A DNA stretch of 64,000 nt from Prochlorococcus sp. AG-436-K22 (GTDB taxonomy: Bacteria; Cyanobacteriota; Cyanobacteriia; PCC-6307; Cyanobiaceae): positions 1 through 64,000 of the forward strand of contig QCPK01000002.1 of the NCBI GenBank assembly GCA_003212555.1. The letters are read 5' to 3'. Both the position numbers and the translations under genes were made by a program. The notes below the pieces were generated by a model that was given only the letters and a program-made list of their open reading frames with translations, was not told the DNA's origin and made no database searches. Positions 1 to 8,167 of this stretch are shown piece after piece. Positions within the stretch are counted from its first letter, which is position 1. Each line of letters begins with the position of its first letter.

Positions 1-27
1 AGCAATATCTTTTATCTTTTATCGACT

Positions 28-189
28 ATGACAAAAACACAATTACACGAGGAATACTCGAAGGCCATGAAAGAAGCTCAACATGCTTCTGGAAGAAGAG
101 AAACGATGGATCTTTTCAAAAAGGCTAACTCCATTAAAAAACGTCTCTATAGCGTGGATCATCCGTACCATCTAATCCATAACGGATAA
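28..189 (+). CDS. small hypothetical protein (53 aa)
   Basis: An ATG-started reading frame of 54 codons that is too short for the ORF track. It encodes a charged, soluble peptide beginning MTKTQLHEEYSKAMKEAQ, probably helical, with no signal peptide or membrane segment. I do not recognise the family. Short charged proteins of this kind are common in Prochlorococcus islands. Existence is inferred only from the open frame and composition. Confidence 0.4.
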   Translation: MTKTQLHEEYSKAMKEAQHASGRRETMDLFKKANSIKKRLYSVDHPYHLIHNG

Positions 190-502
190 ATAAAACGCTT
201 ATTATTTCTACCTACAGTAAAGCTGAAATAGAATAACTAAGAAGGTAGCAAGACTAAGAACAGCTGCATGAGCAACAACATCTTCTATAAGGCTTTATCT
301 GCAGTGAGCACCGCTGGAATCTTGGAATGAAACATCCGGTTATTTATTTATGCTCAATTCAGAAGTTTGTACTGGTTCATTCATTGATGCAGTGGAGATC
401 CATTAACAAAAGTTGCTGATAGATCTTGGTGTTAGTTCTGACCAATTACCTAGACTTAATCAATGTCAAGGTAATCTATTTGCTGTACTTGATTCCAACT
501 AA
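190..502. other. intergenic stretch, nothing recognised
   Basis: About 310 bases without a convincing frame, AT-rich. I saw no tRNA, terminator hairpin or repeat here. It may hold the promoter of the secreted protein that follows. Confidence 0.4.
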
Positions 503-919
503 ATGAAACGCTTACTTCTTGCCTGTCTTACGGCAATAATATTTTTCTTTGCTCCTGTCGCGACATTTGCATCCGCGGCAGATTTATCACCCGCTGTGTC
601 AGATGTAAGTAAGAATTTCTCAGAGAAGTTCTGTACATCTATTGAGAATGGACTCACTCCTGAAAAAGCTGGAGAGAGTGCTACTGCTCAACTATCAAAA
701 GGATTATTGTTCTCTCCTGTTATGAAAGAAATAATGTCTGCTCCAAAAGAAGATTTAGCTGCATCTTTATCCAATAACATTTTTAATGGATGTGGAAACG
801 ACCTTGGAGGCACTAAAGAAGAACTTGATGATTATCTGGTGCAATTAGCAAATAAAGTTCCAAGTAAATCCTCTGGTGGCTTGCAACTTCCTCCTACTCG
901 ACAGAAACCATCTAAATAA
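503..919 (+). CDS. secreted two-cysteine protein
   Basis: The 138-residue product begins with a clear Sec signal peptide (MKRLLLACLTAIIFFF, cleavage likely after the ASA near residue 25). The mature part is helical with two cysteines (in KFCTSIENG and in NGCGND). It is a distant paralogue of the protein at 35175-35528: both have a signal peptide, a [VI]SK(x)FS(x)xFC block and a second cysteine about 50 residues later. The two copies lie on the two outer sides of the tRNA-Pro island. Function is unknown; a periplasmic location is inferred. Confidence 0.7.
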   Translation: MKRLLLACLTAIIFFFAPVATFASAADLSPAVSDVSKNFSEKFCTSIENGLTPEKAGESATAQLSKGLLFSPVMKEIMSAPKEDLAASLSNNIFNGCGNDLGGTKEELDDYLVQLANKVPSKSSGGLQLPPTRQKPSK

Positions 920-1241
920 AGCTTATTACTAGCAGATGCTGAGCTTGTATATGAAAAGGCTAAAGGGTTCTTAAATGAGAACTGCCAAGATTTGGAATCA
1001 ATTAAGAATGTTCGGAACTAAATACATATGATTCATTCAATAAAAGCAAATGCAGAAGCTAAATAAAAAGGTCGCTTCATCTTACAAGTAATAGTTGAAC
1101 CATCTTGCTCTTGATAGAATAAATTCTTCATGGCTAATTTCCCTGTCAATAGGGTTACGTATACAACCTCTTTTTGTTCCAGCTCTTTTTATGTGATTCC
1201 ATTTTCACCATTTAATAGGTCTCCAATCTCACTTTTTATAC
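920..1241. other. intergenic stretch, nothing recognised
   Basis: About 320 bases with only short frames. The 60-residue plus-strand frame listed at 1130-1312 overlaps the TPR gene and has no family features, so I treat it as chance. Confidence 0.4.
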
Positions 1242-2444
1242 CTAAGCATGGTCCTTCAGAAACTCAGCGGACTCTTCATCTCCTAGTTCCACTGCTTTTT
1301 CAAAATCTATGATCGCTTCTTCTGGTTGATTGAGGTAATACTTGGCTAATCCTCTATGAAAGTAAATTGGAACATGATTTGGATCTGATTCTAAAACCTT
1401 GTTATAGCATTTAACTGCATTCTTAAAGTCCTCTACATCAAAGTCCGTAGAAGCAATATTATACATTGATTTTGAATACTGACGTTCTATGCCAATAGTT
1501 CGCTCATTATCTTCGATATCTCCTAAATGATTACCTATATGACTCTTTAAATATCCACGAGAGCTATATGACATACGACTTTGAACATTAGATTTAATTC
1601 CCTGCGCATAGCATTCAGTGGCACCTTCATGGTCTCCAAGTTGTTCTTTTAATCTTGCTGCAGCAAGAGAGTACAAGTATATCGACTGAAGCTCGGTAGC
1701 TTTCTCCAAATCACTAATTGCACCAACAAAATCCTCTAACTGGCTTTTAGTATGAGCACGGAAAGAGTAAAAGTCTGACCTTGTTGGCTCTAACTCAATT
1801 AATTTGGATAAATCTTCTAAAGCACCAGAGAAATCATTGAGATCTTTTTTGGAATTACTTCTAAAGAAATAAGCACTTTTATATGTTGGATTAATCTCTA
1901 GAGCTTTTGTAAAATCTAGAATTGCACCTTGATGTTCTCCTTTCTTCCCTTTACTGATACCTCTAAACAAATAGGGTTCATCATAATTAGGGCTTAGTTG
2001 AATAGCCTCAGTATGGTCTTCTATTGATCCTGAAAAAACATCTAGCTTCTCTTTTGAGATACCACGACCAACATATGCTGAAGCCATAAGCATCTTGTCC
2101 TCCGACTTGAAGACTGAATAGGGAGAAGCTTTGTTTTTGTTTTTTTCTAATGCAATTGAATAGGTATCAATAGCCAATTGATGCAAACCCAGTTTTTGTT
2201 TTACAAAAGCTTTATTGAGATAAGCCTCTATAAAGGTGTCGTCAATGTGTAGTGCTTTATCGAAATCCTGAATAGCATAAAAATAAGACCCAATTTTATT
2301 TTTTGAATATCCAAGCAAGTTATATGCTTTGGCATTTTTTGGATCAACATCAATCGCACAAGAAAATTTAGCAATTGAATCAAGGAAATTACCTTCCTTA
2401 TGTTTTTCTAAACCATCATTAATAAACTCTTCTGCTGTTTTCAT
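1242..2444 (-). CDS. TPR-repeat protein
   Basis: A soluble protein built almost wholly of tetratricopeptide repeats: about eleven 34-residue units with the usual pattern of a glycine/alanine pair, then D(F/L)xKAI and N/D-P-N, for example AIDFEKAVELGDEESAE at the C-terminus. There is no signal peptide. The open frame extends to 2525, but the methionine at 2444 (MKTAEEFINDGLEKHKEG) begins the first TPR helix directly, so I prefer it. TPRs bind other proteins; the partner is unknown. It is one of several TPR genes on the island and lies just outside the tRNA-Pro 3'-half relic. Confidence 0.75.
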   Translation of the reverse strand: MKTAEEFINDGLEKHKEGNFLDSIAKFSCAIDVDPKNAKAYNLLGYSKNKIGSYFYAIQDFDKALHIDDTFIEAYLNKAFVKQKLGLHQLAIDTYSIALEKNKNKASPYSVFKSEDKMLMASAYVGRGISKEKLDVFSGSIEDHTEAIQLSPNYDEPYLFRGISKGKKGEHQGAILDFTKALEINPTYKSAYFFRSNSKKDLNDFSGALEDLSKLIELEPTRSDFYSFRAHTKSQLEDFVGAISDLEKATELQSIYLYSLAAARLKEQLGDHEGATECYAQGIKSNVQSRMSYSSRGYLKSHIGNHLGDIEDNERTIGIERQYSKSMYNIASTDFDVEDFKNAVKCYNKVLESDPNHVPIYFHRGLAKYYLNQPEEAIIDFEKAVELGDEESAEFLKDHA

Positions 2445-2624
2445 TTTCACCTGGATTGGATAAACCCTTTGTTTAAGCATTCTAGTTACCCTTTGGACTG
2501 GAGCCAGATCAAAGGAACAATTCAAAAAACTAGTTGAATTATTGGATGTTTCTGAAATTTCTAGTGATTGAAAATCAGAAATGAGACCTAACTCCTCTTA
2601 GTAGTTGTGGCAAGAGTTCTTTTA

Positions 2625-2661
2625 GAGCACTAGGTCGTAGGTTCGAATCCTGTCGCCCCGA
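2625..2661 (+). repeat. tRNA-Pro 3'-half relic (attachment-site remnant)
   Basis: This segment matches the intact tRNA-Pro(TGG) at 16370-16443 from just after the anticodon to the discriminator base, with one mismatch in the T-stem. The 5' half is missing; upstream sequence is unrelated. It is on the plus strand, opposite to the intact gene. A break at the anticodon loop is typical of tRNA-targeted tyrosine recombinases, so I read it as an old attachment-site half. Confidence 0.8.
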
Positions 2662-2794
2662 CTAGGTTTTCAGGGAATAGCCCTAGCGTAAGGCACGCAA
2701 AAAGCACGTAAAAGCTAAGCAAGATCAATGGAGATAAATGGATCTAACGGACTGCTGAAAAGTTTCTTAGGATGTTTCTACTTTTAAGTTCACA

Positions 2795-2950
2795 GTGAAA
2801 AAAATTCTTCCATTAGTCTTTGCTATTTCAATTAGTGCTGGTCCTGCACTTGCTTGGGGATGGGGTGGAGAAAGCGATTGCCCTTTCTCGAAAGACAAAT
2901 CAAATCAAGAGGCAAAAACTGAGCAAGTAGAAGAATCAGAGAAGAAGTAG
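2795..2950 (+). CDS. small secreted peptide (51 aa)
   Basis: A GTG-started frame below the track's length limit. The product starts MKKILPLVFAISISAGPALA, a good Sec signal peptide with an A-x-A cleavage site. A short mature peptide follows with one tryptophan/glycine patch, a single cysteine and a Glu/Lys-rich tail. Family not recognised. It sits between the tRNA-Pro relic and a DUF1651 gene. Confidence 0.55.
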   Translation: MKKILPLVFAISISAGPALAWGWGGESDCPFSKDKSNQEAKTEQVEESEKK

Positions 2951-2953
2951 GTC

Positions 2954-3205
2954 TTGAAAATAAGAGAAGGCTGGTTAATTAACCCAAGCAGGGCATGGGC
3001 CATGAGGTTTTACCAAAACCCTCACCATCCTTTCCCACATGTTTATATTCATCGAGCTTTTTGCAAAAACTTATTTCTGCATGGCATTACTCCAGATGTA
3101 GTGATTATTGAAAGTAAAAATATTCCTAGACCGGATGCGATAACACTTTGGGTTGAATTATTGAATGAAGGCTGGAAGAAAAGCAAACCTTTATGGCTCT
3201 ACTAA
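2954..3205 (+). CDS. DUF1651 family protein
   Basis: An 83-residue soluble protein with the pattern I associate with DUF1651 of marine picocyanobacteria: an N-terminal GWLINPSRAWAMRF block, a middle YIHRAF segment and a C-terminal DAITLWVELLNEGWKK helix. The family has many small paralogues in Prochlorococcus and Synechococcus and no known function. It starts 3 bases after the stop of the secreted peptide gene, so the two are probably co-transcribed. Confidence 0.7.
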   Translation: MKIREGWLINPSRAWAMRFYQNPHHPFPHVYIHRAFCKNLFLHGITPDVVIIESKNIPRPDAITLWVELLNEGWKKSKPLWLY

Positions 3206-3278
3206 TGATTACGGCCTGAAGGCTTGAGCTGGTTCAGCCACTTAAATTATGTTTTGTTTAATTGGGACAAGGACGTCA

Positions 3279-3313
3279 ATGCCAACAGTAGAAGCAGCAA
3301 ATTCAGCAGTTGG
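3279..3313 (+). pseudogene. 5' fragment of a small membrane-protein gene
   Basis: These 35 bases (start codon through MPTVEAANSAVG) are identical to bases 15791-15757 on the minus strand, the internal-methionine start of an intact 42-residue membrane-protein gene. After 3313 the similarity ends and the frame runs into unrelated codons until a stop at 3375-3377. The copy therefore lacks its membrane helix. Like the tRNA fragment at 2625, it is inverted relative to its partner near 16 kb. Confidence 0.75.
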
Positions 3314-3326
3314 CTTCATTTATGTA

Positions 3327-3533
3327 TTACTCCAGAGCTTCAGGATTGATAAAACAGTGATCGCAACAATTCCATAGGTCCATATAAGTCCCGCTGTTAT
3401 CAGATAGTCGGTCTATCCATTGAGGAAGCCCTTTGTTGTCGATGATCAGGATGTAGATGAATCCAAGAATTAATAAAGGAAGGATGAGAGCTAGGAAGGG
3501 ATGCATTCGCAATGCTCTGATTATTTCTATCAT
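3327..3533 (-). CDS. small membrane protein (68 aa)
   Basis: One strong membrane helix (LALILPLLILGFIYILII, about residues 13-30) is followed by a short hydrophilic tail with a CCDHC cysteine/histidine cluster. I do not recognise a family. It is downstream of the pcb gene but separated from it by a terminator, so it probably has its own promoter. Confidence 0.55.
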   Translation of the reverse strand: MIEIIRALRMHPFLALILPLLILGFIYILIIDNKGLPQWIDRLSDNSGTYMDLWNCCDHCFINPEALE

Positions 3534-3543
3534 CCCTTAAATC

Positions 3544-3573
3544 AAAAAAAGACCCCTTAAAATGGGGTCTTTG
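3544..3573 (-). terminator. Rho-independent terminator after pcb
   Basis: A perfect 9-bp stem AAAGACCCC / GGGGTCTTT with a 7-base loop. On the minus strand it is followed by a run of seven Ts. It lies about 55 bases past the stop of the Pcb gene and would end the minus-strand photosynthesis cluster. Confidence 0.85.
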
Positions 3574-3626
3574 AAAAGAGAATTTCTTAAGCTGTTTTGT
3601 ATTGATCGAAGGAATTTACTTAAGAA

Positions 3627-4685
3627 TTAGCTTGATGTGATGTTGGCTTCTTCCATATTGTCAAAGGCTTGGCCAATTCTCTTAAAGTCAAAGCCCATTC
3701 CCCGCAGCGCATGCCAAAGATGACCTTGAAGGAAGAAAAAACCTATAAAGAAGTGAGCGTTTGAAAGCCAGGCTCTTGCAGTATGAATATTGTCAGGAAG
3801 ATTCGTAGCAGTGTCAGAAAAATACGGTGCAAATTCAAATTGAAGTTTAAGAACCTCACCATATAGATCAGTTGGATAAATAGTGGTGTTTGATGCACAC
3901 CAGAAAGCTGCTACAAATGCCATGTAAGCGGCACCTGCAAGAGAGTAAGAGAGGACTGACTCGGCTGAAAGTAAACCTTTGCCTTTGAATTCAGTGTATT
4001 CACCGAAATTTTTGGTGGCTATGTGGAATACGCCTCCAATAAGCAGAAAGAATGCTAAGAATGCATGACCACCCATGATATCTTCCAAGCTGTTTATTGA
4101 TAAGAAATCTACTTGATGGTTCCAGATCATTCCTAGGTCAAGATTGTAATTGACAGTTCTAGTAGAACCTTGAGCAGCATCGTAGATCCCATGAATTCTT
4201 GCCCATTCAACGAACTGAATGTTTCCAAGTCCAAGAAAAATCAGATGATGTCCAAGAATAAAAGTCAATCTGTCAGGATCATCCCACTCAAAATCAAACT
4301 TCTTAGCCCTTGATGTATCAGGGTAGTTACCAAGATCTCCTTCGTATCTCAGTGAATGAAGAAGTCCTCCAGCGCCTAATACGGCAGAAAATATTAGGTG
4401 TAATACACCTATTACTGTGCAGCCATATGGTTCAGTAATGACGCCATTTGCTACTCCTCCAATGCCAAGACCGGCAAGATGAGGTAGACAAATGAGATGT
4501 TGATTACCCATCGGCAGGGATGAGTCATAACGAGCAAGTTCAAAGAGAGTAAATGCACCGGCCCAAAACATCATCAAGCCTGCATGAGCGGCATGAGCGG
4601 CGATGAATTTGCCTGAACGGTTTGTTACCCCTGAATTGCCTGCATACCAGTCGTAGGTAACTTTTGGGTTCCCGTAGGTTTGCAC
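3627..4685 (-). CDS. pcb: Pcb divinyl-chlorophyll a/b antenna protein
   Basis: A six-helix CP43/IsiA-type light-harvesting protein of Prochlorococcus. It shows the family N-terminus (QTYGNPKVTYDWYAGNSGVT), RSGKFIAAHAAHAGL with chlorophyll-ligand histidines, the paired histidines of ILGHHLIFLGLGN, GGHAFLAFFLL and the final HFFIGFFFLQGHLWHALR helix. It lacks the large lumenal loop of CP43, as expected for Pcb. The open frame continues upstream to 4781 with a Lys/Cys-rich extension. A GTG at 4685 gives MQTYGNP and a 352-residue protein, the normal family start and length, so I choose it. It would bind chlorophyll in thylakoids next to a photosystem. It is last in a minus-strand cluster of photosystem-like small genes. 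Which pcb subtype it is cannot be told by eye. Confidence 0.93.
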   Translation of the reverse strand: MQTYGNPKVTYDWYAGNSGVTNRSGKFIAAHAAHAGLMMFWAGAFTLFELARYDSSLPMGNQHLICLPHLAGLGIGGVANGVITEPYGCTVIGVLHLIFSAVLGAGGLLHSLRYEGDLGNYPDTSRAKKFDFEWDDPDRLTFILGHHLIFLGLGNIQFVEWARIHGIYDAAQGSTRTVNYNLDLGMIWNHQVDFLSINSLEDIMGGHAFLAFFLLIGGVFHIATKNFGEYTEFKGKGLLSAESVLSYSLAGAAYMAFVAAFWCASNTTIYPTDLYGEVLKLQFEFAPYFSDTATNLPDNIHTARAWLSNAHFFIGFFFLQGHLWHALRGMGFDFKRIGQAFDNMEEANITSS

Positions 4686-4998
4686 GAGAAATATTTTTAA
4701 AGGCTTCCCAAATTTATTTAATTCTTCTTTTATTTTTTTATCTATTTTACATTCTTTATTGCAAATGTATTTTTTACACATCTAAATGTATCTAAACAAA
4801 TATAATGATGTTAAGTTTATACTAGACTTGCATTTTCTTGTTATCTATTATTCCAATTACCTCATGAATTATTTGATAATTAGCTCTTAAATTCTTCTAC
4901 TTTAACAAGATAATATAAAGACTCTGCAGACTTATATATCAAGATCAATAATTTCTTTCATTCGATTATCTTAGAGGTTATTCTTGTTAGATGTTACC

Positions 4999-5358
4999 CT
5001 AAGCTAAGCCATAAACTTTAAATCCACTTTGCAATCCATAAGTAAGAACTATAAATGACATGGCTCCTAAGCTGATTAAGATAGATGTGTATAACCTGTT
5101 AACGCCATATTCGCTCCCAACTGGTGTGAAATCGGCTATTACAAAGGATTTATTTGAATATTTACCCCTATTAGCAAGGCCTGATTTGTTTTGATAAGAA
5201 AAACGTAGTTTATTATATGTATCATAATTAGATGGATTAGAAGAATCTTCTCTAAAGAGATCTCTGAACATATAAGTATGCCAAAAAGCAATTACACTTA
5301 CCCAAAAAATTAGACTTGCACCAGTCAAGCCCAAAAGTAATGTCTTGAAAAGTTCCAT
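4999..5358 (-). CDS. two-helix membrane protein in the pcb cluster
   Basis: A 119-residue protein with one membrane helix at each end (about residues 7-26, LLLGLTGASLIFWVSVIAFW, and 90-110) and a polar, tyrosine/asparagine-rich middle. The segment TPVGSEYGVNRLYTSIL before the second helix faintly recalls the PsbH region before its helix, but this is too weak to name it. It is co-directional with and upstream of pcb, with a 313-base gap to the preferred pcb start. A thylakoid location is inferred from context. Confidence 0.65.
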   Translation of the reverse strand: MELFKTLLLGLTGASLIFWVSVIAFWHTYMFRDLFREDSSNPSNYDTYNKLRFSYQNKSGLANRGKYSNKSFVIADFTPVGSEYGVNRLYTSILISLGAMSFIVLTYGLQSGFKVYGLA

Positions 5359-5393
5359 GGAATAGAATATATAATGTAGTTATTTATTTAGCT

Positions 5394-5546
5394 TCAAGTA
5401 GAGATCTTTTTTGTTAATACAACTTCTTGTGATTTAGATTGTAAAAACCTACTTCTTATATACATAAATATGCAAACACATCCAATAGCAATAGGTGGAT
5501 GAAAAGCAATTAACTCACTTACTTGCTGAATTTCAGTACTTGTCAT
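5394..5546 (-). CDS. small single-helix membrane protein (50 aa)
   Basis: A minus-strand ATG frame too short for the track. The product is MTSTEIQQVSELIAFHPPIA followed by a short hydrophobic helix (IGCVCIFMYI) and a basic tail. Size and topology resemble the small single-span subunits of photosystems, but I cannot match it to a named one. It lies between the 119-residue protein and the PsbF-like gene, all in one direction. Confidence 0.5.
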   Translation of the reverse strand: MTSTEIQQVSELIAFHPPIAIGCVCIFMYIRSRFLQSKSQEVVLTKKIST

Positions 5547-5762
5547 TATTTAAATATAAAAAAATATCATCGCATGAATTATATTAAAAGTCCTGAAGAT
5601 TATTTCATTTCCAAGTGATTTAATTTACAGACAATTTATTCATAACATACAAGTTCAATTAAACTTTTTCTTAGGAAAGTTAAATCCTTATAGCTACTCT
5701 TAAAATGCTCTTGAATTACCTTTATTTATTTTTTCTATTACTTAGGATAATTTTCCCAGAAT

Positions 5763-5885
5763 TTATCGATATAAGTAGACACCTGTCAACTCTACGGATA
5801 TCCATATGAATGTAGTAATTGAGATCAGAAAAAATAATACCTGATCAGTTCCTTTAAAAAACATTGGATTATTTGGTTTAGGCAT
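5763..5885 (-). CDS. small single-helix membrane protein (40 aa), overlaps psbF-like gene
   Basis: A 41-codon minus-strand frame whose ATG lies inside the last codons of the PsbF-like gene (8-base overlap), which suggests translational coupling. The product has a polar N-terminus ([15 protein letters not shown]) and one membrane helix. In the canonical psbEFLJ operon psbL follows psbF and encodes about 39 residues, so position and size match PsbL, but the sequence does not resemble PsbL to my eye. Confidence 0.6.
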   Translation of the reverse strand: MPKPNNPMFFKGTDQVLFFLISITTFIWISVELTGVYLYR

Positions 5886-6165
5886 TCATCACTCCTCTCC
5901 TAATGAATTGCATTGCGAAAATTGCACCAAGAAAAAAGACCGCTGGAATACCTAAAGCATTTACAGCGAGTGTCCTAACAGTAAAAACTGGATAGCCTCC
6001 TTTAGGTCTGTTGTCAGGGATTATTCCACTATCTTCCCAGTCTTGATAATTTGCTAGTGATAGTCCATTGTCAAACTTGAAAACTCCCCAAACGGAGAGC
6101 CAAGCAATTGTTGAAACTGTTGCTATTAGAATAGGTGCTAATACAATCAAAATCTTGATAAGCAT
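5878..6165 (-). CDS. PsbF-like protein (cytochrome b559 beta fold) without haem histidine
   Basis: Residues about 58-91 ([20 protein letters not shown], then [13 protein letters not shown]) match cytochrome b559 beta, whose consensus is [20 protein letters not shown] / FLGAIAAMQFIQR. The haem-ligand histidine is Asn here, the preceding Trp is Thr, and four extra residues follow the usual C-terminus. An added N-terminal part of about 57 residues begins with a hydrophobic helix ([19 protein letters not shown]), faintly like PsbY, then a charged linker. The protein is thus about twice the length of PsbF and has two helices. It cannot bind haem in the normal way. It lies in a pcb cluster on a mobile island, so I infer an accessory thylakoid subunit. 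It is not the housekeeping psbF. Confidence 0.8.
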   Translation of the reverse strand: MLIKILIVLAPILIATVSTIAWLSVWGVFKFDNGLSLANYQDWEDSGIIPDNRPKGGYPVFTVRTLAVNALGIPAVFFLGAIFAMQFIRRGVMNA

Positions 6166-6361
6166 GTTTTGATTAATGAATAGAAAACTATCCCCTTATT
6201 CTTAATGACTGATTCAGTGAATAATGTCTTATATTGCCTATTAGATTGCAATGGTTTTTACTAAGTAGTGTTCTTTTTTGCTTGCTGTAAACATTGATAC
6301 ATCAATCAGTAAAGTCGATCCTAAATAGGTGTTTAAAATGTATTCAATATTGTTCCCCTAA

Positions 6362-6958
6362 TCAATCTAAAAGAGGATTTATTAAAAGATATTGTATAAA
6401 TATCGCAGTAATACCTAAAGGGAATACCCAAATTGCCATAAAACGAGCTCCAAAAAATCTCATAGAGCTGTTTCCTCTAAGTGCTTTTTGGGTTGATGTA
6501 TATATAGTCTCTGCTTTGTTAATAGAAAAATTAGATTGTTGATAAGGAGTTGTTATTTTATACAATACTTTTAGTAAGTCTCTTGTCTTCTTTATTAGAA
6601 CTAATGGAAAAACCCAAGTAGCCAGAAATCTTGGCCCAATCCAATATTGTGGATGAGGAAAATTTAACTTAGCTTTAGAAGTTTCTTTAGGGAATCCCTC
6701 TTCTATAGCACTATATATAGCTCCAACTGTGTTTAATTTATCTAATTTTATTCCTTCAGATACTATCTCTTTATATTCTTCGGGCTTTTCTATTTGTCTG
6801 GCTGCTGAAATTAGTTGTTCTTCATTCTCTTGTTCAATCTTTTCAGATGATTTTACGAGAAAAGCTTTCTCAACAGATGATTGAAGTTCTTTAGTTTGAA
6901 TAGTATCTACATCTTTATCTGGAGAAATAGAAGATACATTATTTTCTAGATTTTCCAT
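6362..6958 (-). CDS. membrane protein with duplicated FxGxRFxAxWVFPL motif
   Basis: A 198-residue protein. The first 95 residues are charged and probably helical or disordered. The C-terminal half holds two related hydrophobic segments, YWIGPRFLATWVFPLVLI and RFFGARFMAIWVFPLGITAI, about 75 residues apart. The R-(F)-x-A-x-W spacing recalls R-W-L-A-V-H of cytochrome b559 with Trp at the histidine place; AxW also recalls PsaJ. Neither likeness is strong enough to name it. It is the first gene of the minus-strand cluster ending in pcb, where psbE would stand before psbF. Confidence 0.65.
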   Translation of the reverse strand: MENLENNVSSISPDKDVDTIQTKELQSSVEKAFLVKSSEKIEQENEEQLISAARQIEKPEEYKEIVSEGIKLDKLNTVGAIYSAIEEGFPKETSKAKLNFPHPQYWIGPRFLATWVFPLVLIKKTRDLLKVLYKITTPYQQSNFSINKAETIYTSTQKALRGNSSMRFFGARFMAIWVFPLGITAIFIQYLLINPLLD

Positions 6959-7439
6959 ATGGTATATACAAAAGATAATTCTATCGCCTCATTTTGCTGG
7001 TTGAATAATAAAGAGCACACTCGAAAGTATCAATAATTCCAAGCTTCAGTTATAGATTAACATTATTCAATAGGGTAGAGATATATAGAAAATGATCTTT
7101 TCCATGGTTTAAAGAGGTGAAATTTGAAGTAATGTTTAGGGAGCGAAGTGTTGTATGCAGGTTTCCTTCACGCGTTATTGCAATTGGATTGCAGACCCCT
7201 TTATTATCCTTAAAAAACGGAATAAAAGTTCGAACAAGGTTCGAACAGGATTTTCTTAATCCTTCAGATCCCTTCCTGCAGCTATATGCTCATTCTTCAT
7301 TAGCCAGTAAGAAATGTCAGTTATAGTCTATGATCTTAGCGATATTTTGATTGTGGGTCCTTCTTAGAGCTTCCCATGAGGGTCGTCAAAAGCTCGAACT
7401 CTTCCTAGCGTCAATATCTCAAACTTGTAGACAATTAAC
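6959..7439. other. intergenic stretch with probable divergent promoters
   Basis: About 480 bases. The plus-strand 69-residue frame at 7117-7326 has no family features and an unconvincing composition, so I do not call it. The region upstream of 6958 should hold the promoter of the pcb cluster; I could not pick a clear -35/-10 pair. Confidence 0.35.
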
Positions 7440-7712
7440 TCACGCGTCCACATGGTTCATTATTTTAATTGGATTACTTGGTCGTAATTGAAGGATTCTT
7501 TTAACGCATATATCTAATGGAAAGTGCCCTCTTGGATTTAGATCGAGATATGTTTTCCCTTCAATACTGACTTCGTAAGGCTTTAACCAAACATCACGCT
7601 TGACTTTGTACAGTGTTGATCGGCCGGAGTATCCAAGGATGCGGACCGTTCTGAATAGGTAGAATAGGGCATGGATTTGATTTTGTAGACAGTCAGTGGC
7701 TTCCCTGACCAT
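7440..7712 (-). CDS. AlpA-like helix-turn-helix protein
   Basis: A 90-residue protein. The middle contains LGYSGRSTLYKVKRDVWLKP, the helix-turn-helix pattern of AlpA/excisionase-type regulators (S-x-S-T-L-Y-x-x-x-x-x-x-x-L-K-P), followed by a probable beta wing. Such proteins regulate integrases or cargo on mobile elements. The protein at 17933-18157 beside the integrase has the same layout. No integrase adjoins this copy, so it may be a leftover of an earlier element. Confidence 0.5.
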   Translation of the reverse strand: MVREATDCLQNQIHALFYLFRTVRILGYSGRSTLYKVKRDVWLKPYEVSIEGKTYLDLNPRGHFPLDICVKRILQLRPSNPIKIMNHVDA

Positions 7713-7782
7713 TACTCTTATACCCCTAAACCACGTTTAATTAACAAGAAGTGTCCATGAGAGCCTAGAAAAGGAACTTGCG

Positions 7783-7914
7783 TTAACCAAGATTCTGCCT
7801 GATAGGTTTCATCATTCCTCCATCGTCATCATCATCTCCAAATCCAAAGAACAGCCATGTAATAGCAAACACTGCAATTGAGCCAGAAAGGGTAAGTATT
7901 TCTAATTCGTTCAA
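7783..7914 (-). CDS. small membrane peptide (43 aa)
   Basis: A TTG-started minus-strand frame below the track limit. It has one membrane helix (LSGSIAVFAITWLFFGFG) followed by five aspartates and a short basic tail. No named family. Existence is supported only by the clear one-helix design. Confidence 0.4.
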   Translation of the reverse strand: MNELEILTLSGSIAVFAITWLFFGFGDDDDDGGMMKPIRQNLG

Positions 7915-8167
7915 AACGTAACCGATGCAATTTAAGGAACACTAGCTGTTATTTCTAATTTTGCTTGCATCGATAAGTTGGACTTATAGCACCTATGAGA
8001 GTTCCGGAACTTACTGGCGATTAGTTATTTGATTCGTTATCTTTCTATAAACAAACCCCACCTGTCTGAACCATGACAAAAGAGGTCTACGAAGCAGTAC
8101 TTGAAGCATCAAAGAATGGCGAGCTTTGGGGTGTAAACCGAGCTAGTTATTAATTATATTTGGGTCG

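Noticed and set aside
4686-4781. N-terminal Lys/Cys-rich extension of Pcb (MCKKYICNKECKI...)
   Set aside because: The GTG at 4685 starts exactly at the family N-terminus (QTYGNP) and gives the usual 352 residues; the extension is AT-rich and unlike any Pcb.
7117-7326. 69-residue plus-strand frame
   Set aside because: No family pattern, no convincing ribosome site, and odd composition; likely chance.
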